DNA of 64,000 bases from Talaromyces rugulosus (GCF_013368755.1 NC_049561.1:5208001-5272000); one strand, 5' to 3'. Positions 22,715-33,803 are shown, counted from the first letter of the stretch. Notes: generated by a model from the sequence alone, not told the origin. Numbers and translations are program-made.

Positions 22715-24913
22715 ATGAAGAGCCTCTTTGGGGCGTCCTTATTATGGACGCTGACAGCAGCAGCAACAGCTTGGCAACTGCTTCCACCTCCGCTAAATGT
22801 CTCGGGCAATTCAGAGTCATCATCCATTGACCTGTTTTCCGGGCTCGTCACCAAAAAGGTTTTCATTGAGCGCAGCTTCTCGGAACGTAGAGATACGGAG
22901 GGACTGTCGCTGATTCCTCCATCGGCCTACGAATTCGCAGAAATATTCATCGACGATCTCGCCCAAGTCTCGGGTGATCGCTGGTCATTGCATGTAGTTG
23001 ACGAGTTTCCACACCACGGGAGTGGTATTTTCTTAAGCTCTTCATCGCAGAATCTGACCTACCAAAGCGGCCTCGTGACAGAGGAAGGTTATACGCTTGA
23101 CATTCACTCAAATGGGGTTATCGCCATCGCAGGAACTGGTGCCAGGGGCATGTGGTGGGGAACAAGAACTTTGCTACAGATGGTCCTTCGAGAAGAAAAC
23201 GAAGCTGTTGGTAAACTTCCAGTCGGTCATTATGCCGATGCACCTGCGTACCCAACTCGAGGGTTCATGCTTGACGCTGGACGGAAATGGTACTCGCCTT
23301 CATTCTTGAAAGACTTGTGTACATATGCATCGTTCTTCAAAATGTCCGAGTTTCATTACCACTCTGCCGACAACTATCCCCTTAGCCGTGGCCACAACGA
23401 GACCTGGAACAAAGTGTACTCCCAGTTTTCCATGCGACCCATCAGCGACAGTCTATCTCCACTTGTTCAGCGCGAGAACGAAACTCTGAGTGGTGAAGAT
23501 CTGGAAGATTTCCAGCAGCATTGTGCCGGAAGAGGTGTCACAGTTATCCCAGAAATTGAAGCCCCCGGGCACGCTCTCTCAATCACGAAATGGAAACCAG
23601 AATTGGCACTGGCCTCAAAGGACCTCCTCAACCTGAGCCATCCAGACACCATCCCTACAGTCAAGGATATGTGGACAGATTTCCTTCCGCGCCTCCATTC
23701 GAAAGAAGTACACATTGGAGCCGACGAGTACGACTCCACACTTGCAGACGACTATATTAATTTCGTCAACGAAATGTCCGACTGGGTACAGAAGACTTCT
23801 AACAAGACCATTCGCATCTGGGGCACATATGAACCGTCGCCAACAAATCTAACAGTCTCGAAAGATATCATTATCCAACACTGGCAAGCAGGTCAATCAG
23901 ACCCCGTTGAACTGGTAAATAGCGGATATGAAGTCATAAATTCAGAGGATCTGTGGGCGTACATGTCGATCAAAAACGACCACGTTCCCATCTCGCCAGC
24001 TCCTTATCCTACCTTTTTCAATGAGACTCGGGTGCTCAACTACGGAGAAGAGCAGGGGAACCAGTGGGATCCACACGATATAAACTACGATAACCTCACC
24101 CAAGAGCTAGCCCCATTGTCCAAATACAACAGAGGCGCAATTTTTGCAGCATGGAATGACAATGGGCCGGATGCGAGCACCCAGCTAGAGGCCTACTATG
24201 CGATAAGACGAGGGGTACCACTGGTCGCTTCTCGGGCTTGGTCGGGTTCGAGAGGCCCTCTCGTGGAAGAAGATTCACTTGATCAGACGATTGACATCTT
24301 AACGCAACACATTCCGGGTGAGAATCTAGACCGCGTATTACACGCTGAGTCCAAAGGTCGCTCGCTATTGACTTGGAGCCGCCAGTCACACCATCCTAAA
24401 GAAGTTTACCTCAATAAAGGGAGCAAAGGTCTCAACTATACTCTGATTCTGTCAGTAACAGGGCCATTTTCCCTGTCTTCCTCGGATGTCTCTCTCTCGC
24501 TCTCTCCCTCAGATTCGGATAGCTCCTCCAGTACTCTGGAATTTACATCTGATGGCTGGCCATACCCTCTTCGTTCAACGTCGTATAATGACAGCACATT
24601 GTTTCCCGAATCTCCGGGAATGGGCCGGATATGGGGAACGCCGCCGGGTAACATGACAGAATCCTCACATGTGCCAGTGGCCATCCCCAGTCCTTCCGTT
24701 GACCGGCCCATCAAGGTCACGATAACAACAGATGCCGTACGAGGAAGTAGGTGCTGGATCGATGATAAGTTTGTCGGCCGGTTTGAGGTACTCGTATTCG
24801 GGGGGCATAATGTCTACCAGTCTTGGAGTCAAATGGCGTTTGTCGCGCCGTTGGATATCGCCGAGGGTGGCGTTACGAATATCGATTTGGTAGCAAAAGT
24901 GGTCGAGCCTTGA
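22715..24913 (+). CDS. Secreted GH20 beta-N-acetylhexosaminidase-like enzyme
   Basis: Single-exon 732-aa glycoside hydrolase family 20 protein. Signal peptide at 1-19 (SLLWTLTAAATA). An N-terminal GH20b-like domain is followed by the barrel beginning APAYPTRGFMLDAGRKWY; ITKWKPEL and the catalytic pair Asp337-Glu338 in HIGADEYD follow. WNDNGPD is near the end of the barrel. A C-terminal beta-sandwich-like extension of about 180 residues includes a Ser-rich linker (SLSLSPSDSDSSSST). It is longer than the usual fungal NagA-type enzyme (about 600 aa) and differs from it around the active site, so it may belong to the lacto-N-biosidase/other GH20 branch. Many N-glycosylation sites. Expected extracellular. 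Confidence 0.88.
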   Translation: MKSLFGASLLWTLTAAATAWQLLPPPLNVSGNSESSSIDLFSGLVTKKVFIERSFSERRDTEGLSLIPPSAYEFAEIFIDDLAQVSGDRWSLHVVDEFPHHGSGIFLSSSSQNLTYQSGLVTEEGYTLDIHSNGVIAIAGTGARGMWWGTRTLLQMVLREENEAVGKLPVGHYADAPAYPTRGFMLDAGRKWYSPSFLKDLCTYASFFKMSEFHYHSADNYPLSRGHNETWNKVYSQFSMRPISDSLSPLVQRENETLSGEDLEDFQQHCAGRGVTVIPEIEAPGHALSITKWKPELALASKDLLNLSHPDTIPTVKDMWTDFLPRLHSKEVHIGADEYDSTLADDYINFVNEMSDWVQKTSNKTIRIWGTYEPSPTNLTVSKDIIIQHWQAGQSDPVELVNSGYEVINSEDLWAYMSIKNDHVPISPAPYPTFFNETRVLNYGEEQGNQWDPHDINYDNLTQELAPLSKYNRGAIFAAWNDNGPDASTQLEAYYAIRRGVPLVASRAWSGSRGPLVEEDSLDQTIDILTQHIPGENLDRVLHAESKGRSLLTWSRQSHHPKEVYLNKGSKGLNYTLILSVTGPFSLSSSDVSLSLSPSDSDSSSSTLEFTSDGWPYPLRSTSYNDSTLFPESPGMGRIWGTPPGNMTESSHVPVAIPSPSVDRPIKVTITTDAVRGSRCWIDDKFVGRFEVLVFGGHNVYQSWSQMAFVAPLDIAEGGVTNIDLVAKVVEP

Positions 24914-25297
24914 ATCTAGATATTATTATTTTTTGAAAAAAAAATAAATATACAATTCATCAGAAAACCGCGTAACATATGTTGTATTTTGACTTATATT
25001 TTACTTGGCCCTAGCCCCAAGCCCTATTTCCTAATCCGGACAGCTGCGGATTACATCATGACCATGTCAAAGTTGACATAAAAGGGCATATTGATTTTGC
25101 TTCTCGAGAATATCATCAAGTTTATCATCGAAAAATGCGGATTTAATCCAACTCGATTTATTTAACCAGTCTAATTTCTTATGAATTCGAATCGCCAGTT
25201 CTACGTGTCCCTCCAAGGCCAACAACACATTCGCAGATAGCCAAGTGGCAAACCGTTTGAGACGAGGAAAAATATCGTATATTAAATAAACAGAGTT
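24914..25297. other. Intergenic, AT-rich
   Basis: 384 bp of AT-rich sequence; no gene. Promoter of the NTF2-like gene is presumed here (TATATTAAATAAAC about 20 bp before its ATG). Confidence 0.35.
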
Positions 25298-25912
25298 ATG
25301 CCGCTACCACGCCCAGCACTCCTCGCTCCAATCTACTCACTCACCTCCGCCTTCGCTGCCGGTGCATCGCCTTCCATCATCCTCACTCACTTTACAACCT
25401 CACCGCCGCCTGTAGCCCATGAATACGGAAGTGTCCACTTACAGTCCCAGCTCCCATTTATCGGCCGCGATTTCAGCGGTATTTCCGGCGTTGGCGAATA
25501 CTTTGATTTACTCGCCGAGCACCTTTCGTACAGTGACATGAAGTTCGATAGCGAGGATGACTGGGTGGTTGATCCGCAAAACATGATTGTTTGTCTCCGA
25601 GGGTGTGCAACGTTCACACACAATAGAACGGGGCAAAGTTGGAACGAGGTGTTTATGTGGAGGGTGAGTTTGTCGGAGGACTTGGGGGAGAGCGAACCGG
25701 ATCCCGGCCAAGGGTTGAAAGTACAGGATTATCGAGTCTGGGCGGATTCGGGCGCGGCGTTTTTGGCTAGTCGGGGGGAGTGGAAGGATATTGTAGGGGG
25801 GAAAATTGACCAAGGAAAGCCTACATCGCAGGTGGCCAAGAACATGGATGCTGTTAATCCGATAGGGCATAGGTTGGGAGATGGGTTGGAAAGTTATGGT
25901 GGTTGTGGATGA
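25298..25912 (+). CDS. NTF2-like (SnoaL-type fold) protein of unknown function
   Basis: Single-exon 204-aa protein. The pattern VGEYFDLLAEHLSY, a central DDWVVDPQNMIVCLRG strand pair, TGQSWNEVFMWRVSL and VQDYRVWADSGAAFLASRGE matches fungal NTF2-like/SnoaL-type cone-fold proteins, small cytosolic proteins that bind or isomerise small ligands. No signal peptide. The Gly-rich C-terminus lies outside the fold. Fold assignment is by pattern only; no substrate can be named. Confidence 0.65.
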   Translation: MPLPRPALLAPIYSLTSAFAAGASPSIILTHFTTSPPPVAHEYGSVHLQSQLPFIGRDFSGISGVGEYFDLLAEHLSYSDMKFDSEDDWVVDPQNMIVCLRGCATFTHNRTGQSWNEVFMWRVSLSEDLGESEPDPGQGLKVQDYRVWADSGAAFLASRGEWKDIVGGKIDQGKPTSQVAKNMDAVNPIGHRLGDGLESYGGCG

Positions 25913-26167
25913 ATATGGAAGCCAGTAAATATTCTATTGCAAGAAAAGAAATTGAAAAAAAATTCCAGGCATGTCAAAAGGTATGAAAATGAAAAGCCGT
26001 AATAAGATACAATGTTCAGAAGAATACGAAAACACACCCAACTCCCCTGGTTTTACTCGAGATTAACGGTAGTCTCGACGCGAAAATACTAGCAGAAAAG
26101 AGACAGAGAGAAAAAAAAAAAGGGATGAGAAAACATAATTAGAGGCAAGAAAACAGAACAAGCAAAA

Positions 26168-27061
26168 TTACTGCTTCCATGTCTTTCCACAGTTCATGCA
26201 CGTACAGAACAGAGTCATCGGTTCATCGGCACTGCGAGTCTGCGCTTCGGTATAACTGACCTTGCGTTGACCACATTTTCCACACTGCAAAATGGCACTA
26301 ACACTCCGTTCTGCCTTGGCAACCATTGCCTTGTCCATGTTCTCCTTTTGGATCTTCTTGTCTGCTTCTCGGCGCTCGTCGGACTTGAGTTCGTCGTGGG
26401 TCATTTGGACGAACTTCTCCGGCGTGACTTCATTGGAGAGCACGCGCTGCCGAAGCTGTGGGTTTGACTTGTTCTTCAAATTCTGGAAAAGGCTGCGGAT
26501 TTTGGTCTTGTACTGCTCGTTCCTCTCCGGGCCAAATGCGGTGAATGCAGCCGCTTCGACGGCAGTTGCTTTGACAAGTACAGCTTTGGGCGTCTCGATG
26601 CTCATAAAACAAAGGCCATCGTACATGAGCCCAAGACAGCTGTCTCGGACCTTGTTTGATGTAATACCAATGTCGACACCGTCGGCTTTCCAAGTCCGCT
26701 TCTCCGGCGGGACAGAAGACTTAGATGCCCTGTCACCCGGTGTGCTCACCGAGGCAGGCGATCCAGCGCCAGTATTGGGTGTGCTCGAACGATGCGGGTT
26801 TGGAGACCCGTTTGACTTTTGTTTAACTTCGCTTCGCCATTTGGAGACGATCTCAGACGAGAGCCGGGCAACGTCCGGCGATTTGTGTTGCTTGAGTTTG
26901 TTTACCACGATACCGATACGAGTCGAGCGGAGAAGGTCTTCGGTTGGCCGCACGCCCTTTTGAAGGCTCTTCAATAGGGTGATCAGATTCGCTGGCGGCT
27001 CGTTTGACGTGGCCGCTTTGGTCAGCGCCTTCGTTTTGAGCTCGATTTCTTTGGCGTCCAT
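26168..27061 (-). CDS. dst1: Transcription elongation factor TFIIS
   Basis: Single-exon 297-aa protein, the length usual for fungal TFIIS. It restarts arrested RNA polymerase II by stimulating transcript cleavage in the nucleus. The N-terminal TFIIS/LW domain occupies about residues 1-80, a Ser/Pro/Thr-rich linker follows, then the central domain around residues 125-235, and the C-terminal zinc ribbon CGKCGQRKV...CTCMNCGKTWKQ with the catalytic hairpin RSADEPMT holding the acidic Asp-Glu pair. All zinc ligands and the DE pair are present. Begins the housekeeping block. Confidence 0.97.
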   Translation of the reverse strand: MDAKEIELKTKALTKAATSNEPPANLITLLKSLQKGVRPTEDLLRSTRIGIVVNKLKQHKSPDVARLSSEIVSKWRSEVKQKSNGSPNPHRSSTPNTGAGSPASVSTPGDRASKSSVPPEKRTWKADGVDIGITSNKVRDSCLGLMYDGLCFMSIETPKAVLVKATAVEAAAFTAFGPERNEQYKTKIRSLFQNLKNKSNPQLRQRVLSNEVTPEKFVQMTHDELKSDERREADKKIQKENMDKAMVAKAERSVSAILQCGKCGQRKVSYTEAQTRSADEPMTLFCTCMNCGKTWKQ

Positions 27062-27998
27062 CGCGAGAGAAATCTAGAAGGGGGGGTTATCATGGTTAGC
27101 AAGGAATAAATTGCCTTTCTGGCAAATTTGAAAATCGGGAACTGTGTTGAAAGAGACGCTTCAAAGATGAATTGCTATGCGCAGGTGGGCACTGGGCAGT
27201 GGGCTGCTGAGTAGCTAATCGCGCATTCTCCACAAACACAAAACAAGCATCCACTTGCCAGGTACCACGCTCTTTGAATCTTGCTAGGATCACCAGACGT
27301 ACCAAGTAAAACTGATAATGGACTCAGTCGAGTGTAGTCGCAACGGTGATGAAAGGGAGTGTTGTTTGTTCCCACGAATCTGGCAGGACAAGCTTTTGCG
27401 ATCAGGAAACCGCCGGAACCAGAAAGAAACACAAGGATCAAGGCGCTGATGGCGACAACAAAAGTCGTAGCCTGGGGAAAGAAAAAGAGTAATAATATCA
27501 AGTTGAGAAGGGTAAACGAAGTAAAATCAGAAAAGAGAACGCAACTGAGGGATGGGTGAAGAAGACTGATATGGGAAGTTGTCTTGCGACAGAAGATAGC
27601 GGGATGTTTGCCAGCAACTTTAGCGTGCCTGTTTGGGAAGGACCCACTTTTGTATACATCTGGGAGACCTTGCTGCTACACTTCACATTCATATTACTTT
27701 TACTTCGTATGAGTGAGAGCATGATTTGATATTAGTTTTCTATTTTCGTTCTGCATCGTGTGTCCATCTAGCATCATAAATCATCCGACAACGTAAACAG
27801 AAATATGAACCGTCTGGTCCAGGGGTATTGGGTTATATATGGAGAAGGTGACTTGGTAAAAGCAACAGGCCAATGCTGAAGATTTACCAAAAGAACAAAC
27901 CACGGGAGGCGGTTGTGTAAGTATATAGCAAAGACTCGACTTGGTGCTCAAAATGAAGAAGGGAAGGGGGGAAAAGGAATCGCCACAACTTTCTAATG
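27062..27998. other. Intergenic region upstream of TFIIS
   Basis: 937 bp including the TFIIS promoter and the RanGAP 3' region. Two overlapping minus-strand ORFs (27175-27501, 27498-27722) have no recognisable content; they may be 5' leader. Confidence 0.35.
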
Positions 27999-29255
27999 TT
28001 ATAAAGCAGTCTTGCTGAGGGCTTCGGCCAGGTCATCAACAGCAGCATCCTTCTTTTCAGAGACAGGTTCATCTTCGGCACGGACAGTCTCCTTCAATGT
28101 CTTGTCCGCCAAGTGGGCTCTCTCTTCCTCCTCTTCGTCTTGCTCGTCCTCCTCATCTTCTTCTTCGTCTTCCTCCAGTTCGTCAAGCTCGTCAACCCCC
28201 CATGAATCTTCAGGATCCTCGTCAGAGCCGTGTTCCTCCTTTCTCTTTTCAAGGAGATCGCGCAGCTCTTCCACATTGCCATCGTCTTCTGTGAATTTGT
28301 TTCCGTTAAGCTCGACACGTCGGAGAGCTGGGAGGGCAGTCTTGGAAGCAAAGAGAAATTGCTTCACGCCCTCGGCGTTGATATCATTGTATTGCAAACG
28401 CAACGTCTCGACCTTCGAGTTCTTGCCGGCCGCAAGCGCCTGAGCAACCTTGATGCCACCACGAGCCGAAAGCAGGCAATCACCAACGCCAAGCTCACGC
28501 AGAGAAGTCCATCCATGAATGACGCCTGCCAGAGCAGTCGATCCCAGGTTCGTAAACGTATTGTCCTGAAGATCCACAACTTCCAAGACAGTCGCATGGC
28601 TGAGACCTTCCTTCAAAAGAAGCGAAATACCTTCTTGGCGAATACCGTTCTGTGTCATCTTCACCGAGCGCATGCCCTTGGAATGGGCTTTGTATGCGAT
28701 TGCCCATGCGGCCATGCTTCCATTTTCAAGCCGGTTGCGTCCACACACAATCGATTCCAGTAGAGGGGCATCCTTCCCTTCCTTTCGGGCCTCCTCCTTG
28801 CGTTCGGCAAGTTTTGTGAGCGCGTTCGCAATGAGGGTACCAGCATTGGGCCCAAGTCCATTGTTGTTGAGGATAAGATGGCGCAGAGGAACGGCGCGCG
28901 AGAGGAAATCAACGAGGGGCGCTTGCGTTTTAAGACCGAAAGCGTTGTCAGAAAGGTTGACGGTGTGAAGTGTAGGAATCTCGAGGAGAGCGTTTAATAG
29001 AGCGGACAACGCAGAGGGGATTTCGGACAGGAGTCGACCCGTGAAGATATCGGCGAGATCGGCGACTTCAAGGTTCTTCTGTGTCGCGAGAACAGTCGCA
29101 AGGCGCTCAGAGGCAGCAATACCAAAGGTGTTGCCTCCAAGGTGAACTTCCGTGTACGAGGTGTCCTCGAGCAGAGGCTTGACGTGGGCCTCGATGTCCT
29201 CAGCCGTATCGAGCTTGAGGCTCTTGCCATCGAGAGAGAAGATATTTGCAGCCAT
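27999..29255 (-). CDS. rna1: Ran GTPase-activating protein (RNA1/RanGAP1)
   Basis: Single-exon 418-aa leucine-rich-repeat protein. It stimulates GTP hydrolysis by Ran/Gsp1 on the cytoplasmic side of nuclear pores. The N-terminus (FSLDGKSLKLDTAEDIEAHV) and about eleven LRR units (for example LHTVNLSDNAFG, LRHLILNNNGLGPNAG, LEVVDLQDNTFTNLG, LRRVELNGNKF) are followed by the typical acidic tail of Asp/Glu runs (residues about 345-385). The Arg-containing IVCGRNRLENGS segment matches the conserved RanGAP loop. ATG 29255 is chosen; the two codons upstream begin with TTG. It is divergent from COX17. Confidence 0.95.
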   Translation of the reverse strand: MAANIFSLDGKSLKLDTAEDIEAHVKPLLEDTSYTEVHLGGNTFGIAASERLATVLATQKNLEVADLADIFTGRLLSEIPSALSALLNALLEIPTLHTVNLSDNAFGLKTQAPLVDFLSRAVPLRHLILNNNGLGPNAGTLIANALTKLAERKEEARKEGKDAPLLESIVCGRNRLENGSMAAWAIAYKAHSKGMRSVKMTQNGIRQEGISLLLKEGLSHATVLEVVDLQDNTFTNLGSTALAGVIHGWTSLRELGVGDCLLSARGGIKVAQALAAGKNSKVETLRLQYNDINAEGVKQFLFASKTALPALRRVELNGNKFTEDDGNVEELRDLLEKRKEEHGSDEDPEDSWGVDELDELEEDEEEDEEDEQDEEEEERAHLADKTLKETVRAEDEPVSEKKDAAVDDLAEALSKTAL

Positions 29256-29721
29256 GGCCAAAACAGAATTTAATACTCAGGGGAATAGAATAGCGAAAAG
29301 CAATATTCTAGTGAAAACGAGTATAGAAGCGAACAGCAAATTCTGTACCAAAGGTTGAGGTGAAGAAGCAGCAAAGAAGAAGAGAGAGAAAAAAGGAGAG
29401 AGGGGCTTTATTATTGTCGCCTTCGAGGCCAAAACCCCCACCAACAAAAATAAATAGTTACTGTACTAGCCTCTCGCCCGCCTTTCCGCCCAGCAACTAT
29501 CGCGCCGCCTCACCGCCCGGGCAATTTTCTGCCGGAGAAGCGGGTGCTTTGCTATTATTGCTATGGCTGATTGCGCGACTTGGCTCCATGCCGATTAATC
29601 ATCAGCGAAACTTGCTCTTTTCTTCTCGTCCAGTTGACTTTGTTCGTTATAAACAGCTTGCTTTACCTCGAAATTGAGTTGTCAAACTTTGAAGTTTTTT
29701 TTTCTATATAATTCGATCGCT
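29256..29721. promoter_or_regulatory. Divergent promoter, RanGAP / COX17
   Basis: 466 bp shared by two housekeeping genes; purine-rich near RanGAP and a T-run with TATATAATTCG about 15 bp before the COX17 ATG. Confidence 0.45.
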
Positions 29722-30182
29722 ATGTCTTGGTTTTTCGGTTCTTCCAACAGTCAGTCTTCCAGTCTCGTTTCCGCAAACCTCCGCGGAGCTTCAACAGCTT
29801 CCTACTCCAGACAGACAACCACTCATACACATATATCATGACATTCGAAATGCTAATGAAATTTTCCCCTTAGACACGGCCAGCGCCCCTGCGCCAGAAG
29901 TAAAGCCTGCCGAGACCGCCAGCAAACCAAAGGTCCGACCAAATCTCTCCTCTCTCTGAGAGCCCTTGTCGTCATTTCCCTTGGAGACAAAACACTTCCA
30001 ACACTCCAATACTGACAATTGTTTGGATCAATTTTTAGCCATGCTGCGTATGCACCAAAGAAAAGTCTACTCGCGATGACTGCATGCTCTTCTCCAAATC
30101 CGATGACCCTGCGCAAGCCGAATGCAAGTCGCTCGTTGATCAGTACAAGACGTGTATGGCTGGATACGGATTCAAAGTTTAA
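29722..30182 (+). CDS. cox17: Cytochrome c oxidase copper chaperone Cox17
   Basis: 76-aa protein from exons 29722-29749 (28 nt), 29874-29932 and 30039-30182 (231 nt in all); too finely split to appear as one open frame. It delivers Cu(I) to Sco1 and Cox11 in the mitochondrial intermembrane space. The diagnostic KPCCVCTKEK, in which the Cys pair binds copper, begins exactly at exon 3, and the twin Cx9C pairs are present: CTKEKSTRDDC and CKSLVDQYKTC. The C-terminus GYGFKV matches the yeast and animal proteins. The N-terminus (MSWFFGSSNNTASAPAPE) is variable in the family. Confidence is high because all six conserved cysteines line up after splicing. Confidence 0.95.
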
Positions 30183-30518
30183 TCACCAAAAATATCGGAA
30201 AGACTGGGAGGAAGCGATCTGTAGCTTTTTAGTTATATCAGTCCTGCATTGCATTTGGGAACGTGTGCACACCCCTCTCTTGTCTGGCGTTCATGGGAAT
30301 GGAAACATGTATAACTGTATAGTAACTTAGACAAATTCTGAACTTTTTTCGTCGCATCAAATATCAATTGGTTTATAAAAGTATGTACAGGGTTTTAAAA
30401 ATGGCACTAGAAGAGTAAAAGACACGGTCGAATGTCGATATGACAAACTGGTCTAGATTGCTAGACCAGTGGACAAAGCAAGAGTATCGTACAGGGCCGG
30501 TCGAACGTTTACCTTCTT
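30183..30518. other. Convergent 3' region COX17 / ALG6
   Basis: 336 bp between convergent stops; nothing further seen. Confidence 0.35.
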
Positions 30519-32405
30519 TTATTGTGTTTTCTTGGCTGTGTCTGCAGAAGGCCCGGTCCCAATTGTCCAAGCTTGTCCAACCAGATATCCGACAGACCAC
30601 AGATAGGCCAGCGCAAACCCGCTGGCACCAATGAGGGCATTGAGCACAACCCACAGATCGGGCTTGTTCTCTGGCGGGGGCACAAAGGCCTCGAGGACAT
30701 GCCAGCCCACCATGCTTAGATAGAAAGCAAAGTGGATGAGTGTGGTGAGAATGCGCACCGTTGGTTCCTTGGCAGATCGTGATCGGTAAGTTTCAATTGA
30801 TGTAGGAGGCAAGCCAAGTAGATAGGCCCATAGCAAGGTCATGACAAAGTAAGGAATTGCCAGCCCTTCTCGCTTCAGCAACGGGAACATTGTCCAGGAC
30901 CCCAGAACATTTGCCCAGCCAATCCATGCTCGGGATGTTTTATTCAGGCCGCTTCCGCCTCCGAGAAGAAGGGTCATTGGAAGTAAGGGCAGTAGAACAC
31001 TCTTTTCGTGTACCTGGAAAGAAAACAGGAAGAACCCCCAAGCGCAGCTACTTAAAGCTGGCAAGATGAGTTGTGACCGAGGGTAGCGGAATATTACCAA
31101 ACAAGGGAGCAAGATGGAGCCAAGAGTGGCACCAAGAGACACTTGTTGCAGCTTATCCGACGGGAAGCGATTCAGCTTGTAGAAAGTGTGTATAGCACAC
31201 CACGCATTTGCGACTTTGTCTTCGAACAAACCTCTGGCAAATGGGAATATGCGATGAATAATCTGGGAGAGGTGGAGGATCGGTGCGTAATACCAGGCGT
31301 TCCTGTCTAGTTCGATCGGGATGTTTTGCATGATAGGAGGGATAGTATCAGGGGCGGGAGAACCTTGTCTCCATTCATGCAAAGAAACCACGACGAACGG
31401 GGCTAGTAGAATAACAAATGCAGCTATTGTCGCCAAAGCGATCGAAAGAAGGCGGCCGATTCTGATTCGCGGAAACAGACAGCTTCCCAGAAGAAAAGAG
31501 AACATGATCGGGGCGTAATACAGAGCCATCTGTTTAAATCCCAAGGATGCCACGAAGAAGGCACACGCAAGGGGCCATCTGCCTGTCAAAATACTCTCTA
31601 TGCTCGCAACCACCAAACCCAGCATCACCGTGTTGTATTGAAAGTGGCCGTGGTCAATAAGAATAGTAGCCGGCTGCATCAGGATAGCAACAAGTGCAAT
31701 AGAGGTTGACCAGGCCGGGCTGCCGTGTAAACGAGCATATCGTCGTACAAAGAGGACGACAGCAGGAATATACACGAGAAATTCGGATACGATGACGGTG
31801 GCACGCATGTATAATTTCAAAAGAGGGTCCTCAATTCCACGTGAGGTATCGAGCGCAAAGAAAGCAGGGTCGACTCGGGAACCTCTGTTGTAGAACCAAT
31901 CATTAGCCGATGCTATATCTCAATAGCCTTTCAAAACCTGCCATACATTTTTCCTAGTAACCAGCTGTGGTAGGCAGTCAACGGAGGGTAGTCGAGACCC
32001 CAGTACTGCAAGTCGTAAAAGTACCATTTCGTCAGAGGGAGATGGGTTGTGAGCTCCATCCAATGTCTTTGCGCCTCGAAATCACCATGCATAGGAGGCG
32101 ATTGAAAGCCTGAAGAGATGAAATTTTAGCATGTCATCGCGACGACGTAGGGTGCTTCTGAACCAGCTACCTGAATATCCCCACAAACTCACTGCCCACC
32201 TGAACAAGCCCACGGCCATGAGGATCAAGGGAAGGCTAATCCATTGTGATGTCCCTGCTCGCGCACCCCATAAGAACGAAACCAGAGGGAAAGCAGGCGC
32301 AGCTTGGGCAGAACCGGGTTCGAGAATCAGATCATTGTTGGAGCCGGAGGTCGATGGGAAGAGCTTCCTTTTTTGACGGGGACGATGGTTGGCTGCAGAT
32401 GCCAT
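30519..32405 (-). CDS. alg6: ALG6-type dolichyl-P-glucose alpha-1,3-glucosyltransferase
   Basis: 587-aa ER membrane glycosyltransferase from exons 32405-32171, 32109-31947 and 31884-30519 (1764 nt). It adds the first glucose to Man9GlcNAc2-PP-dolichol during N-glycan precursor assembly. ALG6 rather than ALG8 is indicated by [13 protein letters not shown] and [18 protein letters not shown], with the catalytic Asp in the first luminal loop, and by [15 protein letters not shown] and [16 protein letters not shown]. More than ten hydrophobic helices follow. An in-frame ATG at 32546 would add 47 residues unlike the family, so MASAANHRP at 32405 is preferred. Ends in KKTQ, not a classical KKxx signal. 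Confidence 0.94.
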
Positions 32406-32730
32406 GTTCGCAATATCGAAACGAATCAATTGACTGCTCCCATCAGTTGACTGTTCGTTGAATCTGAGAAACAGTTGAGGTGGCCGGCGTGCTTGTTTGA
32501 TGGTGTCCGGGAAGCTGGTCAATATAGAGTCGGCGCTAAACCGCATACGGGTTGGGGGTTGATGTCATGGTCCAACAACGCGAATATGCGCAGGATACTT
32601 AACACACTTATTACAGAGGATATTCTACAGATAGCAATAATTCGGCCAGAGCCAAAAGTATGAAAGCAAAAAATGGTCATGCACTCGTTGTACTTGTAAG
32701 TTGTACTTGTATGTACTCATATCTACAATT
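32406..32730. other. Promoter region of ALG6 / 3' end of dscD
   Basis: 325 bp between two minus-strand genes; contains the possible upstream ATG of ALG6 (32546) and a GTTGTACTTGTAAG / GTTGTACTTGTATG direct repeat near 32688-32713. Confidence 0.35.
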
Positions 32731-33803
32731 TTACCGCTGAATCCTGAGGACGCGGCCATCGGGGCCAACTTCAATACCAAGATGCTCGCGCAGAAAGGAG
32801 GTGGCCTCTGGCGAGGGCGCAAAGGCTGAGCGTGAGGTGGTCGCTGGATTATAGGACCACTGATCCCGTATGACATCAACCAGTCCTAGGTCGAGTATGA
32901 GAGCTCCGCCTGAAGAAAAGGTATCCAGCGGATGGCTATCTTTGGCTAGCTGGCGAGAGTCGTCTTCTCCTGGCTCGGCAAGTAATTCTGTATGTTCCAA
33001 TGCTTCATCTAAAACGGTCTCCATAGCCTCCGGCAAGGCATCGTTTTCCTCGTCCCGGCGAACGCCTCTCTCTTCGGCATCATGATCCTGGGTTGTCTCG
33101 TCCGATACAGTGGCGGTACCATCGGTAGCCGTCGGTCGGCCGGCATTCATACGCACGCGCTCCACAATCAAGCCCATCATCACCAAATGTATCAACAGAA
33201 TGAGAAGGTCGAATATCAAAAATCGGAATCGTGACACGGGGGCCTTTTGTCCTACAAAATCAATAAAAAGGCCTCCATGCAGATAGCCTCGGGTTTCTTC
33301 GCCAGCAGCGGGATGCACGAATAGGAAATGGAGGAGCATGCACAGGAGGTTGCTGCCGAAGATGGCGCCGATGAAGGGCTGGTTTCTCGTGGGGTCGAAG
33401 GGGGGCGCTTTGGGGGTGAAGAATATCATCTGTACAATTGCACGTAGAGCAAAGAGCAGTAAAGAGCAGCTATGTGGTGTTCTCAGTCAGTGACAAGCAT
33501 CATATTTAGAGCAAGGACGGGAAACTCGTCAAACACATACTCCATATAATACAGGGCGGCCAGCTGGCAGTACAAGACAATATCCAGCTCGCGCAGCAGC
33601 CGGTCAATCAATGCGGTTTTGGCCTTTTTCTGAACAGCGTGCCTCAGGTCCTGCCGGGCGGGGGTCGCAGCGTGGTCAGGGCCATCGTCAGGGCCATTGT
33701 CATGGTCACGGTCATGGTCATGGTCGGCGACGTCACCGGGGTCCGGGATGCCAGAGACGTCGGCGAAGTACTCTGCATCCCTGAAAGCATCCGGGGTGGT
33801 CAT
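32731..33803 (-). CDS. dscD: DUF1746 membrane protein, Dsc E3 ligase subunit 4 (DscD) homologue
   Basis: 333-aa protein from exons 33803-33541 and 33469-32731 (71-nt intron; GTATGT donor). Splicing yields QLAALYYMDCSLLLFALRAIVQMIFFTP, then FIGAIFGSNLLCMLLHFLFVHP and GEETRGYLHGGLFIDFVGQ, the signature of DUF1746, the domain of S. pombe Dsc4 and Aspergillus DscD. In the Golgi/endosomal Dsc ubiquitin-ligase complex this subunit is needed for processing of SREBP-type factors in sterol and hypoxia response. Three to four membrane helices. The N-terminus holds a repetitive Asp/His stretch (DHDHDRDHDNGPDDGP) encoded by GGTCATGGTCATGGT-like repeats. C-terminus acidic. Confidence 0.85.

Noticed and set aside
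27175..27722. Two minus-strand ORFs upstream of TFIIS
   Set aside because: No recognisable content; likely leader or promoter sequence.
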